Program-made: the position numbers and the translations under genes
The notes under the pieces: generated by a model
The model's input: only the letters and a program-made list of their open reading frames with translations
Database searches by the model: none
Told to the model about the DNA's origin: nothing
Part shown: positions 32,259 through 42,200 of the stretch, one piece after another
Numbering within the stretch: position 1 is the stretch's first letter
Layout: each line of letters opens with the position of its first letter
Assembly: GCA_017429265.1 (NCBI GenBank)
Contig: JAFRPG010000007.1
Span: 1 to 42,835 of the forward strand
DNA: 42,835 nt
Direction: 5' to 3'
DNA from: Clostridia bacterium
GTDB lineage: Bacteria; Bacillota; Clostridia; Christensenellales; Aristaeellaceae

Positions 32259-33320
32259 ATGCTGGGAAGGATGCTGATTCTTTGCATATGCGCGTGCTGC
32301 CTCCTGACGGGCTCTTTCTGCCCTGCGGCGGCCGATATCCTGATCCGCTGGCACGACGCGGACGCGGATGAGCCCGGCGTACGCGACACGGAGACCGTCC
32401 AGCGGACGGACAGCGGCCTGCAGGAGGACAGCTTCGCCTGGCAGATGGCGAACATGCCCTTCGTCTCCCAGCGGGAGAGCCGCTTCGCCGTCCCGGAATA
32501 CCAGTACATCAACCATCAGCCCTTCAGCAAGAACGGCTGCGGGCCTGCCTCGCTCTTCAACGGCATGCAGGCGGTTTTCGGCGCGATCCCGGAGGCGGGG
32601 ATGCTTGAGCTGATGGTGCTGCTGTCGGACTTTCACCGCCCGGCGGCTTACGGCATCAATTACAACCGGGTCATGACGATGATCGAGCCGGACCCGGAGA
32701 ACTGCCCCGTGATCACGGAGGCGCTGGCCTCGGCGGACCGGGTCGTGAAGCCGGGCGCACTGAACGAAAACACGCTTCTGGAACTGATCGCGGAGGAGCC
32801 CGCCGGCGTCACCGTCGCGTACAGCCGTTTTTCGCTTATGAAGGACGCGCAGACCTTCGTGCGCCTCGCGCAGATCCTGTGCGAGGCGGGGTACGAGGAC
32901 GCCGTCCTCAGCCTCGCGACGGTGTCGGCGGGGACGGAGGCGGTCATGTCGCCCTTCGGGATGGGGGAGAACGGACACTACATCACCCTCGTCGCGCAGG
33001 CCGGCGAATTCTGCGGGGAGGGCGTCGTTTATGCGGTGGACTCCTTCCCGCGGGCGCTGCGGGACGAGACGCTGAACGAGCGCTACACCCTTCGCTACTA
33101 TTTCGCGGGGAGCAACGGCCTGTCCGCCTTCCGCACGGGCTATCACGTCGTCCGGCTCCGCGATACCGTCCTCATGTGCACCCTCGACGAGTCGGCCCGT
33201 ACCGCGCTCTGGGAGAGCGGGGACGTCCGCGAGCGGGCGAAGCTCCTCGACGCGCTGATGACCTATGGGACGGCTACTCTCTTTATCAGGTTCGGCCGGG
33301 CTGCTGACTCCGGCGAATGA
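32259..33320 (+). CDS. Secreted C39-like cysteine peptidase domain protein
   Basis: A 353-residue exported protein. Residues 1-25 form a signal peptide rich in cysteine (ICACC), ending PAAA. From about residue 70 it resembles peptidase C39-like (papain-fold) domains: FVSQRES at the start, Cys94 in NGCGPASLFN, His240 in NGHYITL and Asp261 in VYAVDSFPR make a plausible catalytic triad in the right order. Proteolytic activity and target are unproven; such domains process peptides or cell-wall-linked proteins. AAAGGAGG precedes the ATG with eight bases spacing. Its last 35 bases overlap the end of the convergent metallophosphoesterase gene. Confidence 0.75.
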   Translation: MLGRMLILCICACCLLTGSFCPAAADILIRWHDADADEPGVRDTETVQRTDSGLQEDSFAWQMANMPFVSQRESRFAVPEYQYINHQPFSKNGCGPASLFNGMQAVFGAIPEAGMLELMVLLSDFHRPAAYGINYNRVMTMIEPDPENCPVITEALASADRVVKPGALNENTLLELIAEEPAGVTVAYSRFSLMKDAQTFVRLAQILCEAGYEDAVLSLATVSAGTEAVMSPFGMGENGHYITLVAQAGEFCGEGVVYAVDSFPRALRDETLNERYTLRYYFAGSNGLSAFRTGYHVVRLRDTVLMCTLDESARTALWESGDVRERAKLLDALMTYGTATLFIRFGRAADSGE

Positions 33321-34197
33321 CGATCAGGTGGATCTGCGGGCTGCAGAGGATACGGATGGGCAGGACGGAGGTCCCGATGCCGCGGGAGATCAGCATCGGC
33401 GTGCTGCGGCTCTCCTCGATCCACCCCTCCCGGTGCCTGGCCTGCTCCACGTCGCTGCCGATGCCCAGCAGGTTCATGCTCCCGGGCAGCTGACCGCCGT
33501 GGGTGTGGCCGAAGAGTCCGAGGTCAAACCAGTTGCTCTTGCCGTCCGAGGACAGGGCGCTGCGGCTCAGGTCGTCGATCATCGCGGGGTTGTGGCAGGC
33601 GAGGATCACGAAATCGGAGGAGCTGACCTGGCCGGAGATCGTGTTCAGGGCCGGGTGACCGTTGGTATAGTCGTCCAGACCCGCGATATAGACGTTCTGC
33701 AGGCCCATGAAGCGCTCCACCGCGTTGTCCAGCAGGGTGACGTTTTTGGCCTTCATGGCCTTGCGCAGGGTCTCGAGCAGCTCGTCGTTCGCGTCCTCCT
33801 CGGCCCGGTCGTGCTCGCCGACGACGGCGTAGATGCCGTAGGTCGCGGAGAATTTCGGCAGGTTTTCGAAGAAGCGGATCGCGCCCTCCGGATCGTTGGC
33901 GTAGTCGCCGCCGAAGACGACCAGGTCGGGTTTGAGCCGCTTGATCTGGGCCACGAGATCATTGGTGCGGCTCTGCGTGAACCACGGGAAGCCGCCCTGG
34001 TGGATGTCGCTGAGGTAGACGACGCGGAGCTGGCGGATCTCCTCGGGCAGATCGTTGCTGATCAGCTCATGCTGATCCACCTCGAGCGTGTAGGGCTCGA
34101 CCCAGGGCCACAGCACCAGCACGACGGCGGCGATGATCCCCAGCCAGCGCAGGAGCGTCACCCATCTGCGTCTGCGGACATGCTTGCCTTTGTACAT
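33286..34197 (-). CDS. Membrane-anchored metallophosphoesterase
   Basis: A 303-residue phosphoesterase of the YkuE/YaeI-like group. A basic start and one hydrophobic helix (about 13-33) anchor it, with the catalytic domain outside. Metal-binding motifs: LSDIH (Asp64, His66), GGD (Asp98), CHNP and GHTHGG. The third motif, normally GNHD, reads GEHD (127-130), an odd change at a metal ligand. Related enzymes cleave lipid-linked or cyclic phosphodiesters; the substrate here is unknown. GGAGG lies four bases before the chosen ATG. The next gene starts divergently only 9 to 39 bases away. Confidence 0.87.
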   Translation of the reverse strand: MYKGKHVRRRRWVTLLRWLGIIAAVVLVLWPWVEPYTLEVDQHELISNDLPEEIRQLRVVYLSDIHQGGFPWFTQSRTNDLVAQIKRLKPDLVVFGGDYANDPEGAIRFFENLPKFSATYGIYAVVGEHDRAEEDANDELLETLRKAMKAKNVTLLDNAVERFMGLQNVYIAGLDDYTNGHPALNTISGQVSSSDFVILACHNPAMIDDLSRSALSSDGKSNWFDLGLFGHTHGGQLPGSMNLLGIGSDVEQARHREGWIEESRSTPMLISRGIGTSVLPIRILCSPQIHLIVIRRSQQPGRT

Positions 34198-34236
34198 AGG
34201 ACCTCCATGATTTCTGAAAGGAATGAAACAGGCGAA

Positions 34237-34845
34237 ATGGCAGAATACCGCGATCTCGCGCCCACCACGATGCTGGCGCCGATCCCCGCCGTGCTCGTCT
34301 CCTGCCGCGCGGAGGGCGGGCGTCCCAATGCCCTGGCTGTCGCCTGGGCCGGGACGGTCTGCTCCCATCCGCCGATGCTCTCCGTCAGCCTGAAGCCGGA
34401 GCGCTTATCCCACGGACTGATCCGCGAGAGCGGTGAATTCGTCGTGAACCTCGTGGACGCGGCGCACGCGCGTGCCCTCGACTACTGCGGCGTGCGCAGC
34501 GGGCGGGACGGGGACAAGCTCGCGGCCTGCGGTCTGCGGGCGGAGCCGATGCCGGGCCTGCGCCTTGCCCCGGCGCTGGCGGACCTGCCCGTACAGCTCG
34601 GCTGCACCGTCCGGCAGGTGATCCCGCTGGGGAGCCACGACCTCTTCCTCGCGGAGATCACCGGTGTGCGCGTCCGGGAGGACCTCTTCGACGAGGACGG
34701 ATCCCTGCACCTGGAGCGGGCGGGCCTCATCGGCTACAGCCACGGGGTCTATCAGCGGGCCGGGGGGCCGATCGGCTTCTTCGGCTGGTCGGTGGCCAGG
34801 CCGGATGTGCTGGAAAAGCGCATGTCACGCCTGCGTCAGGGCTGA
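34237..34845 (+). CDS. Flavin reductase-like, FMN-binding split-barrel protein
   Basis: A 202-residue protein with the flavin reductase-like fold: TTMLAPIPAVLVSCR, then NALAVAWAGTVCSHPPMLSVSLKP, then EFVVNLV, the usual FMN-binding succession. Members reduce flavins or carry FMN for a partner. The start is uncertain: ATG 34237 has AAAGGA 14 bases upstream, while in-frame ATG 34207 has AGGA five bases upstream and adds ten residues; I prefer 34237 from the usual family N-terminus. Divergent from the phosphoesterase gene and overlapping the end of the convergent GNAT gene by 21 bases. Confidence 0.85.
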   Translation: MAEYRDLAPTTMLAPIPAVLVSCRAEGGRPNALAVAWAGTVCSHPPMLSVSLKPERLSHGLIRESGEFVVNLVDAAHARALDYCGVRSGRDGDKLAACGLRAEPMPGLRLAPALADLPVQLGCTVRQVIPLGSHDLFLAEITGVRVREDLFDEDGSLHLERAGLIGYSHGVYQRAGGPIGFFGWSVARPDVLEKRMSRLRQG

Positions 34846-35448
34846 CCAGTCGTCCTCGGTCATGGCCCAGAGCGCCACGTCGCACCACTCGCCCTTGTTG
34901 AACACCCGGCTGCGGATCGTGCCCTCGCAGCGCATGCCGCACTTCTGCATGACGCGGCCGCTGGCGGGATTGCGGATGTCGTGCACGGCCTCCGCCCGGT
35001 GCAGGCGCATCCGGTCAAAGCACAATGCCAGCATGGCGCCGAGCGCCTCGGTGGCGTAGCCCATGTTCCATTTCGTCCGGGCCAGGCTGTAGCCGAGCTC
35101 GGCCGTTTTGATTTCCGGGCGGTAGTCGGTGAAGCCGATCGTGCCGATCACCCGGCCGGTCTTCCGCTCCTCGATCACATAGGTCGCGGGCTGGCAGGTG
35201 TGGTACTGGCGGATGAGGGCGCGGATCATCGCGCGGGAGTCGGAGATCGTGCGGTGCGCCTCCCAGAGGACGTAGCGGTCGATCTCCGGGTCGCCCGCAT
35301 AGCGGAAGATGTCCGCGGCGTCCCCGGTCCTGGCGCAGCGCAGGAGCAGACGGGGCGTCTCAAGCGGCGGCAGATGGGCAAAGAACTCCTCCGCCGTCAC
35401 GGGTTCGCGGCTCCCGAACAGGGCGCCGAATCGGTGTGCGTCGCTCAT
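34825..35448 (-). CDS. GNAT acetyltransferase, RimJ/RimL type
   Basis: A 207-residue N-acetyltransferase with an N-terminal stretch of about 30 residues before LETPRLLLRCARTGDA. The acetyl-CoA site lies in ARTKWNMGYATEA and the family end motif in NPASGRVMQKCGM. It differs clearly from the GNAT protein at 8275-8844, although they are of one type. The substrate cannot be told. GGCAGG precedes the ATG. It follows the Nudix gene after 103 bases and may share its transcript. Confidence 0.87.
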   Translation of the reverse strand: MSDAHRFGALFGSREPVTAEEFFAHLPPLETPRLLLRCARTGDAADIFRYAGDPEIDRYVLWEAHRTISDSRAMIRALIRQYHTCQPATYVIEERKTGRVIGTIGFTDYRPEIKTAELGYSLARTKWNMGYATEALGAMLALCFDRMRLHRAEAVHDIRNPASGRVMQKCGMRCEGTIRSRVFNKGEWCDVALWAMTEDDWSALTQA

Positions 35449-35522
35449 GGTGACCTGCCTCTCATCGTCCGGATCCCGCCCCGAGGCGGTCCCGACGGAA
35501 AAAACTGCATCAAATCGGCCTT

Positions 35523-35542
35523 CCCGCGGAAGAAATCGCGGG
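35523..35542 (-). other. Hairpin after the Nudix gene
   Basis: CCCGCG and CGCGGG with an 8-base loop, ten bases beyond the Nudix stop codon. There is no T-run at its foot, though six T occur about 20 bases on. It could be a weak terminator or a processing site between the Nudix and GNAT genes. Confidence 0.3.
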
Positions 35543-35551
35543 CCTGCCTCG

Positions 35552-36109
35552 TTAGGATGGATGAGAGGCCGTGAACGCGGCGGCCATCATGATGCCCAGG
35601 CAGGTCTTCCCGTCGCGGAAGGTGCCGTTCATGACGGCGTCGACAGCCTCGCTCAGCGGCATGCGCGTGACGGCGACAAACTCGTCGTCATCCGGATGGG
35701 ACGCGCCCGCGTGCAGGCCGGTGGCCAGGTAGAGATGGATGCGCTCGTTGCAGAAGCCCGGCGTGGTCTCCATGCAGGTGAGCTTCTGCCAGCGGTCGGC
35801 CTCGAAGCCGGTCTCCTCGGAGAGCTCGCGCTTCGCACAGTCGAGCGGATCCTCCTCGGCGCTGTCGAGCTTGCCGGCGGGGATCTCGAGCGTGAGGCGG
35901 CCGACGGCGATGCGCATCTGCCGCACCATCAGGATCCGACCCTCCTCGTCGAGGGCGACGACGGCGGAAGCGCCCGGATGGCAGGCGACCTCGCGCAGGG
36001 CGTGATGACCGTTGGGGAGGGCGACGTCCCAGTGCTCCAGGCGGATGATGGCGCCGCGGAAGACGACTTCCTTGCTGACCAGAGTCTCGGTCAGATTGGG
36101 TTCACTCAT
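35552..36109 (-). CDS. Nudix hydrolase, ADP-ribose pyrophosphatase type
   Basis: A 185-residue Nudix enzyme. The Nudix box runs from GKLDSAEEDPLDCAKREL to SEETGF, with the REL-EETG core intact. IPAGKLD and the late TPGFCNERIHLYLA are typical of NudF/YqkG-type ADP-ribose pyrophosphatases, which turn ADP-ribose into AMP and ribose 5-phosphate. Start 36109 has AAAGGAAG eight bases upstream; ATG 36154 has none. It is read away from the large surface protein gene. Confidence 0.92.
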   Translation of the reverse strand: MSEPNLTETLVSKEVVFRGAIIRLEHWDVALPNGHHALREVACHPGASAVVALDEEGRILMVRQMRIAVGRLTLEIPAGKLDSAEEDPLDCAKRELSEETGFEADRWQKLTCMETTPGFCNERIHLYLATGLHAGASHPDDDEFVAVTRMPLSEAVDAVMNGTFRDGKTCLGIMMAAAFTASHPS

Positions 36110-36197
36110 GGGAAAGACTTCCTTTCTGAATAGCGAATCAATGGTATATTCCACACACCCGGGAAAAATCCTGCTGTCATTCCGGCGGCGATCAGAT

Positions 36198-36226
36198 TGA
36201 CATCCCGACGCCGCGGGGGTACAATT
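36198..36226 (+). promoter_or_regulatory. Promoter of the large surface protein gene
   Basis: TTGACA (36198-36203), 17 bp, TACAAT (36221-36226). Nearly consensus, about 40 bases before the start codon. Confidence 0.8.
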
Positions 36227-36266
36227 TCAGCATCGATACAACCTTATTGTCAAGGGAGGTACGAAC

Positions 36267-39200
36267 ATGACGACTGCGAGAAAACTGCTGGCGACGGCGA
36301 CGGCCCTGATCCTGCTGGTGTGCTTTGCGCTCCTGCCGGCGGCCGCGGACGAGTTCCTGCAGATCCAGGCGCACTGGGGCGAGGGCAATGAGCCGGTCCC
36401 CGCGCAGCGGCTGGAGGGTGAGGATTACTGGATCCAGCTGCCGTACGAGGCCTTCGGGACGCCGGTGACGCTGGAATTCACGGACGCGTACGGGCGCTAC
36501 GCCTCCTGGTACAGCGAGCAGTGCGACGCGGTCTCGGCCGGTCTGCTGACCGTGCGCGAGCCGATGAACACGGGCACCGGGCTCCTGGACGAGGCGGCCG
36601 TCCTTCTCAACGGCTGCGACGAGCTGGGGAACGTGCTGACCGCGGTCCGCGTCTTCCTCTCGAGCGAGGCCGCGCCGGAGCAGGCTGCCCCGGGCGAGGT
36701 GTCGGTGGAGATCGTCTACCAGACGGAGGACGGCTTTCAGCTGGGCCGCGAGACCGTCGCCGTGGCGCCCGGAGGCTCCGAGACGGTCTATCCCAACAAT
36801 TATGACGGCTATATGATCCTGAGCGGCCCGGCCACGGTGTCCGTGGACGGCAGCGGGACCCCGAGCCAGGCACAGGTGGTCTTCCTGTACCGGGCCGTTC
36901 CCGCCGCCCCGTCCGAAGTCACGGTGTCCGTGGTCTTCCAGGCGGAAAACGGCATCCAGCTGGGCACCGACCAGGTGACGATTGCCGCGGGCGACAGCCG
37001 GACGATCTCCGCGAAGGAGTTCGGCGGCTATGTGCTTGCGGACTATTCGCCCGCCGAAGTGACGGTCTCCGTGGACGGCAGCGGCAATGCGAGCCAGAGC
37101 CAGGTGACCTTCACCTACCGCGCGCTGCCCGCGAGCGCGACGGTGAACGTGATTTATCAGGCGGAGAACGGCGCGCAGCTGGGCACCGACCAGGTGACGA
37201 TCCCCACGGGCGGCAGTCAGGCGATCTCCGCGAAGGAGTTCGGCGGCTATGTGCTGGCGGACTATTCACCCGCCGAAGTGACGGTCACCGTGGACGGCAG
37301 CGGCAATGCGAGCCAGAGCCAGGTGACCTTCACCTACCGCGCGCTGCCCGCGAGCGCGACGGTCAATGTGATCTATCAGGCGGAGAACGGCGCACAGCTG
37401 GGCACCGATCAGGTGACGATCCCGACGGGCGGCAGCCAGGCGATCTCCGCGAAGGAATTCGCCGGCTATGTCCTGGCGGACCTTTATTCCTCCCCGGTCA
37501 CCGTGACGGTGGACGGCGGCGGCTATCCGAGCCGGAGCGAGGTCACCTTCGTGTACCGCGCCTTGCCCGACAGCGCCGCGGTGGACGTGATCTACGCGGC
37601 GGAGGACGGGACCCAGCTCGGCCGCGACAGTGTGACGATCAAAACCGGCACCTCCGGCACGGTGAACGCGAAGCCCTTTGACGGGTACGCCCTGGCCGAG
37701 GGCATGCAGCAGAGCGTCACGGTGACCGTGGATGCCTACGGCGTGCCGAACACGTCCCAGGTCACCTTCATCTATCACGCCCTGCCCGCGACCGTCCTGA
37801 TCCAGTATGTGACCCAGACCGGCGAACAGCTCTACGCGGAGACCGCGACGCTGGAGCGCGGCGGCAGCAGGACCTTCGAGGCGAAGCAGTTCGAGGGCTA
37901 TGTCCTCGCGGACGCGAGCGGCGCGGTCACCGTGAAGGTGGACGGGAACGGCAGGGCCGACCCGCCCGCGGTGACCTTCACCTACCGTCCTCTGCCCGAC
38001 AGCGCGACCGTGCGGGTCAGCTACCGGAACACGGACGGCCTGGAGCTTGACAACGCCGTCTGGACCGTGGCGCGCGGCGTGACCGAGACGATCGAGGCCC
38101 GGACCTTCGACGGCTACGTGCTTATGGAGGGCACCCCGGCTTCCGCGACCGTCACCGTGAACGCCCTGGGCGAAGCGGACAAGACGGAAGTCATCTTTAC
38201 CTACCGCGCCCTGCCCGGACAGGCCGATGTGGCCGTGATCAGCAGGACGGAGGGCGGCGAACAGATCGAGCGCGAAACGCGCTCCGTTCCCCGCGGCCAG
38301 AGCCTGACCATCGAGGCGAAGGCCATCGCGGGCTATGTGCTCGCCGAGGGCAGCCCCGCGTCCGTGACCGTGAATGTGAACGCCCTGGGCGAAGCGGACA
38401 AGACGGAAGTCATCTTCACTTACCGCGCCCTTCCGGACAGCGCGTCCGTGACCGTGCTCTACACCGATGAAGCCGGCACGGTGATCGAGCGCGAGGCCCG
38501 CTCCGTCGGCCGCGGCGAGGCGATGAGCATCGAGGCCAAGGCCATCGACGGCTACATCCTCGCCGAGGGCAGCGTCCGCGCGGTGCTCGTGACCGTAAAC
38601 GACCTGGGCGTGGCCGACAAGACCGAAGTCACCTTTATCTACCGTGCCCTGCCCGGCAGCGCGAATGTGACCGTGCTGTACAAGGCGGAGGACGGACAGA
38701 CGATCGGGCAGGACACCGTCAGCGTCGCCCGCGGACAGAGCGCGGTCATCGAGGCGAAGGCCATCGCGGGCTATGTGCTCGCCGAGGGCACGCCCGCGTC
38801 CGTGACCGTGAACGTCAGCGAGACGGGCGAGGCCGACCGGACCGAGGTCATCTTCACCTACCGCGCCCTGCCGGACAGCGTGCCCGTGACCGTGCTGTAC
38901 AAGGCGGAGGACGGACAGACGATCGGTCAGGATACCGTCAGCGTCGCCCGCGGTCAGAGCCAGACCATCGAGGCGAAAGCCATCGCGGGCTATGTGCTTG
39001 CCGAGGGCAGTCCCGCGTCCGCGACCGTGACCGTGAGCGAGACGGGCGAGGCCGACCGGACCGAGGTCACCTTCACCTACCGCGCCCTGCCGGACAGCGT
39101 GCCCGTGACCGTGCTGTACAAAGCCGAGAACGGACAGACGATCGAGACGGAGACGCGGCCCGTGCCGCGCGGTCAGAGCATCACCATCGAGGCCAAGGCC

Positions 39201-42200
39201 ATCAGCGGCTACGCGCACATCGACGGCGAGCCCGCCGCGGTGACCGTGACCGCGAATGAGATGGGCGTGGCCGACCGGACCGAGGTCACTTTCACCTACC
39301 GCGCCCTGCCCGAGTCCGCCACCGTCACCGTGACCGGCCGGACCGAGGACGGCACACAGATCACGCAGGAGACCCGGGCCGTTGCCCGCGGCACCTCCGC
39401 CGTCATCGAGGCCAAGGCTATCGACGGCTACACGCTCGCCGAGGGCAGCCCCGCGTCCGTGACCGTGACCGTGAACGAGCTGGGCGTGGCTGATCAGACC
39501 GAGATCACCTTCACTTACCGCGCCCTGCCCGACACCGCCTCCGTCACTGTGGTCTACCAGACCGAGGAACAGCTGCAGCTGGGCACGGAGGTCCGGAGCA
39601 TCGCCCGCGGGGCTTCCGCACAGATCCAGGCCAAAGCCTTCGACGGCTATGTGCTCGCGGAATCCTGCCCGGCGTCCGTCGATGTGCATGTGGATGCCCT
39701 CGGCGCGGCGGACCGGCCCGTGGTCACCTTCACCTACATCCGCGTGACCGGCGCGGGCGTCACCGTCCGCTTCCAGAACATCCGCGGGCAGGATATCGTC
39801 CCGCCGTACACCCTGACCCTGGAGGGCGGCAGCGAGCAGACAGTCACTCCCGATCCTGAGCGGATCCCCAACGACTACGACGCGAAATCCGTGACCCCGG
39901 CCGGCGTGACGGTGAAGGTCTCCGTCCGCGGTGAGGCCACGCCGAATACGGTCGTCTTCACCTTCGCCCGCCTGAAGGATCCGACGGAGACGAAGATCCC
40001 GCTGGGCCTCGATGTCCAGCGCTGGGCGAAGACCACTGCCAAGGGCGTGAACATCCGCCGCTCCATGGACAAAAACAGCGGCCGGGTCACCGAGATCAAG
40101 AACACCGGCAGCTACGTCTGGGTCATCCGCGAGGATGTGAACGACAAGAACGAGCGCTGGGCCCATGTCCTGTACAACGGCAAGGAGGGCTACATCCGCA
40201 GCGACTTCCTCGACATCCTCTCCCAGGCCGAGACGGACGACCATCAGGATACCCTGACCACGCCGGTCCCGACCTACACACCCCAGCCTGCGACGCCGAC
40301 GCCGGTTCCGGTTACCCCGGGCCCGACGCCCGAACCCGAGATCTACCGCGGCTACGCCCTGGTGATCCGGGCCGTGCAGCTGCAGGATTCCGTCCTCTAC
40401 TCCTCCAACGCGATGATGGAGCTGGCCCCGAACACCCTTGTGACCGTCAACGGTCAGTTCCGCGACGACTACGGCGTCCTCTGGAGCAACGTGTCGACGC
40501 TGGACGAGCATCAGGGCTTTGTGGAGGATACCGTCCTCTACCGCATCGACGCGGACCGCGCGCAGCCCTACATCGACGCCTATGCCCGGGCGCACAGCAC
40601 GCCCGTTCCGACGCCCGCGCCGACCCCGGCGCCGGTGACCGGCTTCTTCAAGGCGCGCGAAGACGGCGTCCTGCTGCATCAGCAGGCCTCCTCGATCAGC
40701 GTCAACCTCCGCGTGCTCAACAAGAACGACGTCGTCTACGTCACCGGCCAGGAGTATGACACCGGCGACGGCTACCCGTGGCACATGACCGTGCTGGAGC
40801 AGGGCAGCGACGTGATCTTCGGCTATGTCCGCTCCGACATGCTGGTCATGCTCACCCAGAGCGAGATCGATCAGTACCTGAGCGGCGGCCCGGTCATGAC
40901 CCCCGCGCCCATCGTCAGCACGCCCGCGCCGGCCGAACAGGCCCTCTCCAGCTACGGCGTGGTGAGGAGCAACGGCCCGGCCAGGCTCCGCAATCAGCCC
41001 ACGATCAACGGCAGCACGGTGAACAGCACGGTGCAGGACGGCACGCTCTGCTACATCATGCAGTCCCAGGAAGGCACCGACGGCTACACCTGGTACAGCG
41101 TCCATGTCCAGGACAACAGCGGCAAGAGCGGCTGGATCCGCGGCGACCTGCTGACGACCATGACGATCGACGAGTACATCCGCTACCTCGAGACCAAGAC
41201 CGACACGTCCCGGCCCTCCGCAACCGCCGCGCCGACGCCGGTCCCGATGGAGCAGCAGATCGTCGAGGACTGGAAGGCCAGCGGCGTGCCCTACGCCACC
41301 TTCAGCCCGATCGCGACCACACCGCCGATCGTGTACCCCGAAACCCAGCCCGCCCCGGAGACCGACCCGGAGAACATCGATCCGCTGCCCGGTCAGGACG
41401 GGACCCTGGTCACTCCCGAGACGCCGACCCCCACGCCTTCCGGATGGGAGGAGCCCGTGCGTGAGCCCGAGCAGAAGAAAGAGTCGGGCGGCCCCTCGCC
41501 GGTGCTGATCATCGTCATCGTGCTGCTGGTCCTGGGCGGCGGCGCGGGTGCGGCGGCCTACTTCCACAACAAGAACAAGCGCGCGGCGGCCCGCCGGGCG
41601 GCCTGGCACAGAGCGCAGGCGAACCGGAACGGTCAGAATGCACAGCAGCGCCCGGAGAACGCTTATCAGCAGCCGACAGGCGGTGCCGCAAACACCCAGC
41701 GCACGCCCGCGGCAGGGACAGCTTCCCGCCCGGCCGGTCAGCCGGTGAGAAACGGCACAGCGCCCAATCCGACCAGGCCGACGGGCACCCCCACGGCGCC
41801 AACGACCGGCGTATACCGCCAGCAGCAACCGCAGACGGCGCAGAATCCTTACCAGCGCCCCTCCGCCTCCGGCGGCACGGCGGGTACCTACGGCAGCTAT
41901 CCGTCCACGGGCAGCGTGCAGAGGCAGGCGCCTGCGGCAGCGCAGGGCCAGACGGCCGCTCCGGCGGCTCCGGGCCAGGCTCCGTATCGCACGGCCCCGG
42001 ACCAGACGATAAGACAGACGCCTGTGACAACCCAGCCCGCGGCTCCCGCTGCGGCGCCGCAGTCCGCCGCACCGGCAGCGCCGGCGACACCCGCGCAGCC
42101 TACCGCTCAGACGGCTCCGAAGCCCCAGGCCAATGACGCCGGGACTCCCGCTCAGCCCTCTGCGGACGGCACGGTGCGCAACCGCCGCTACCAGCCCCCG

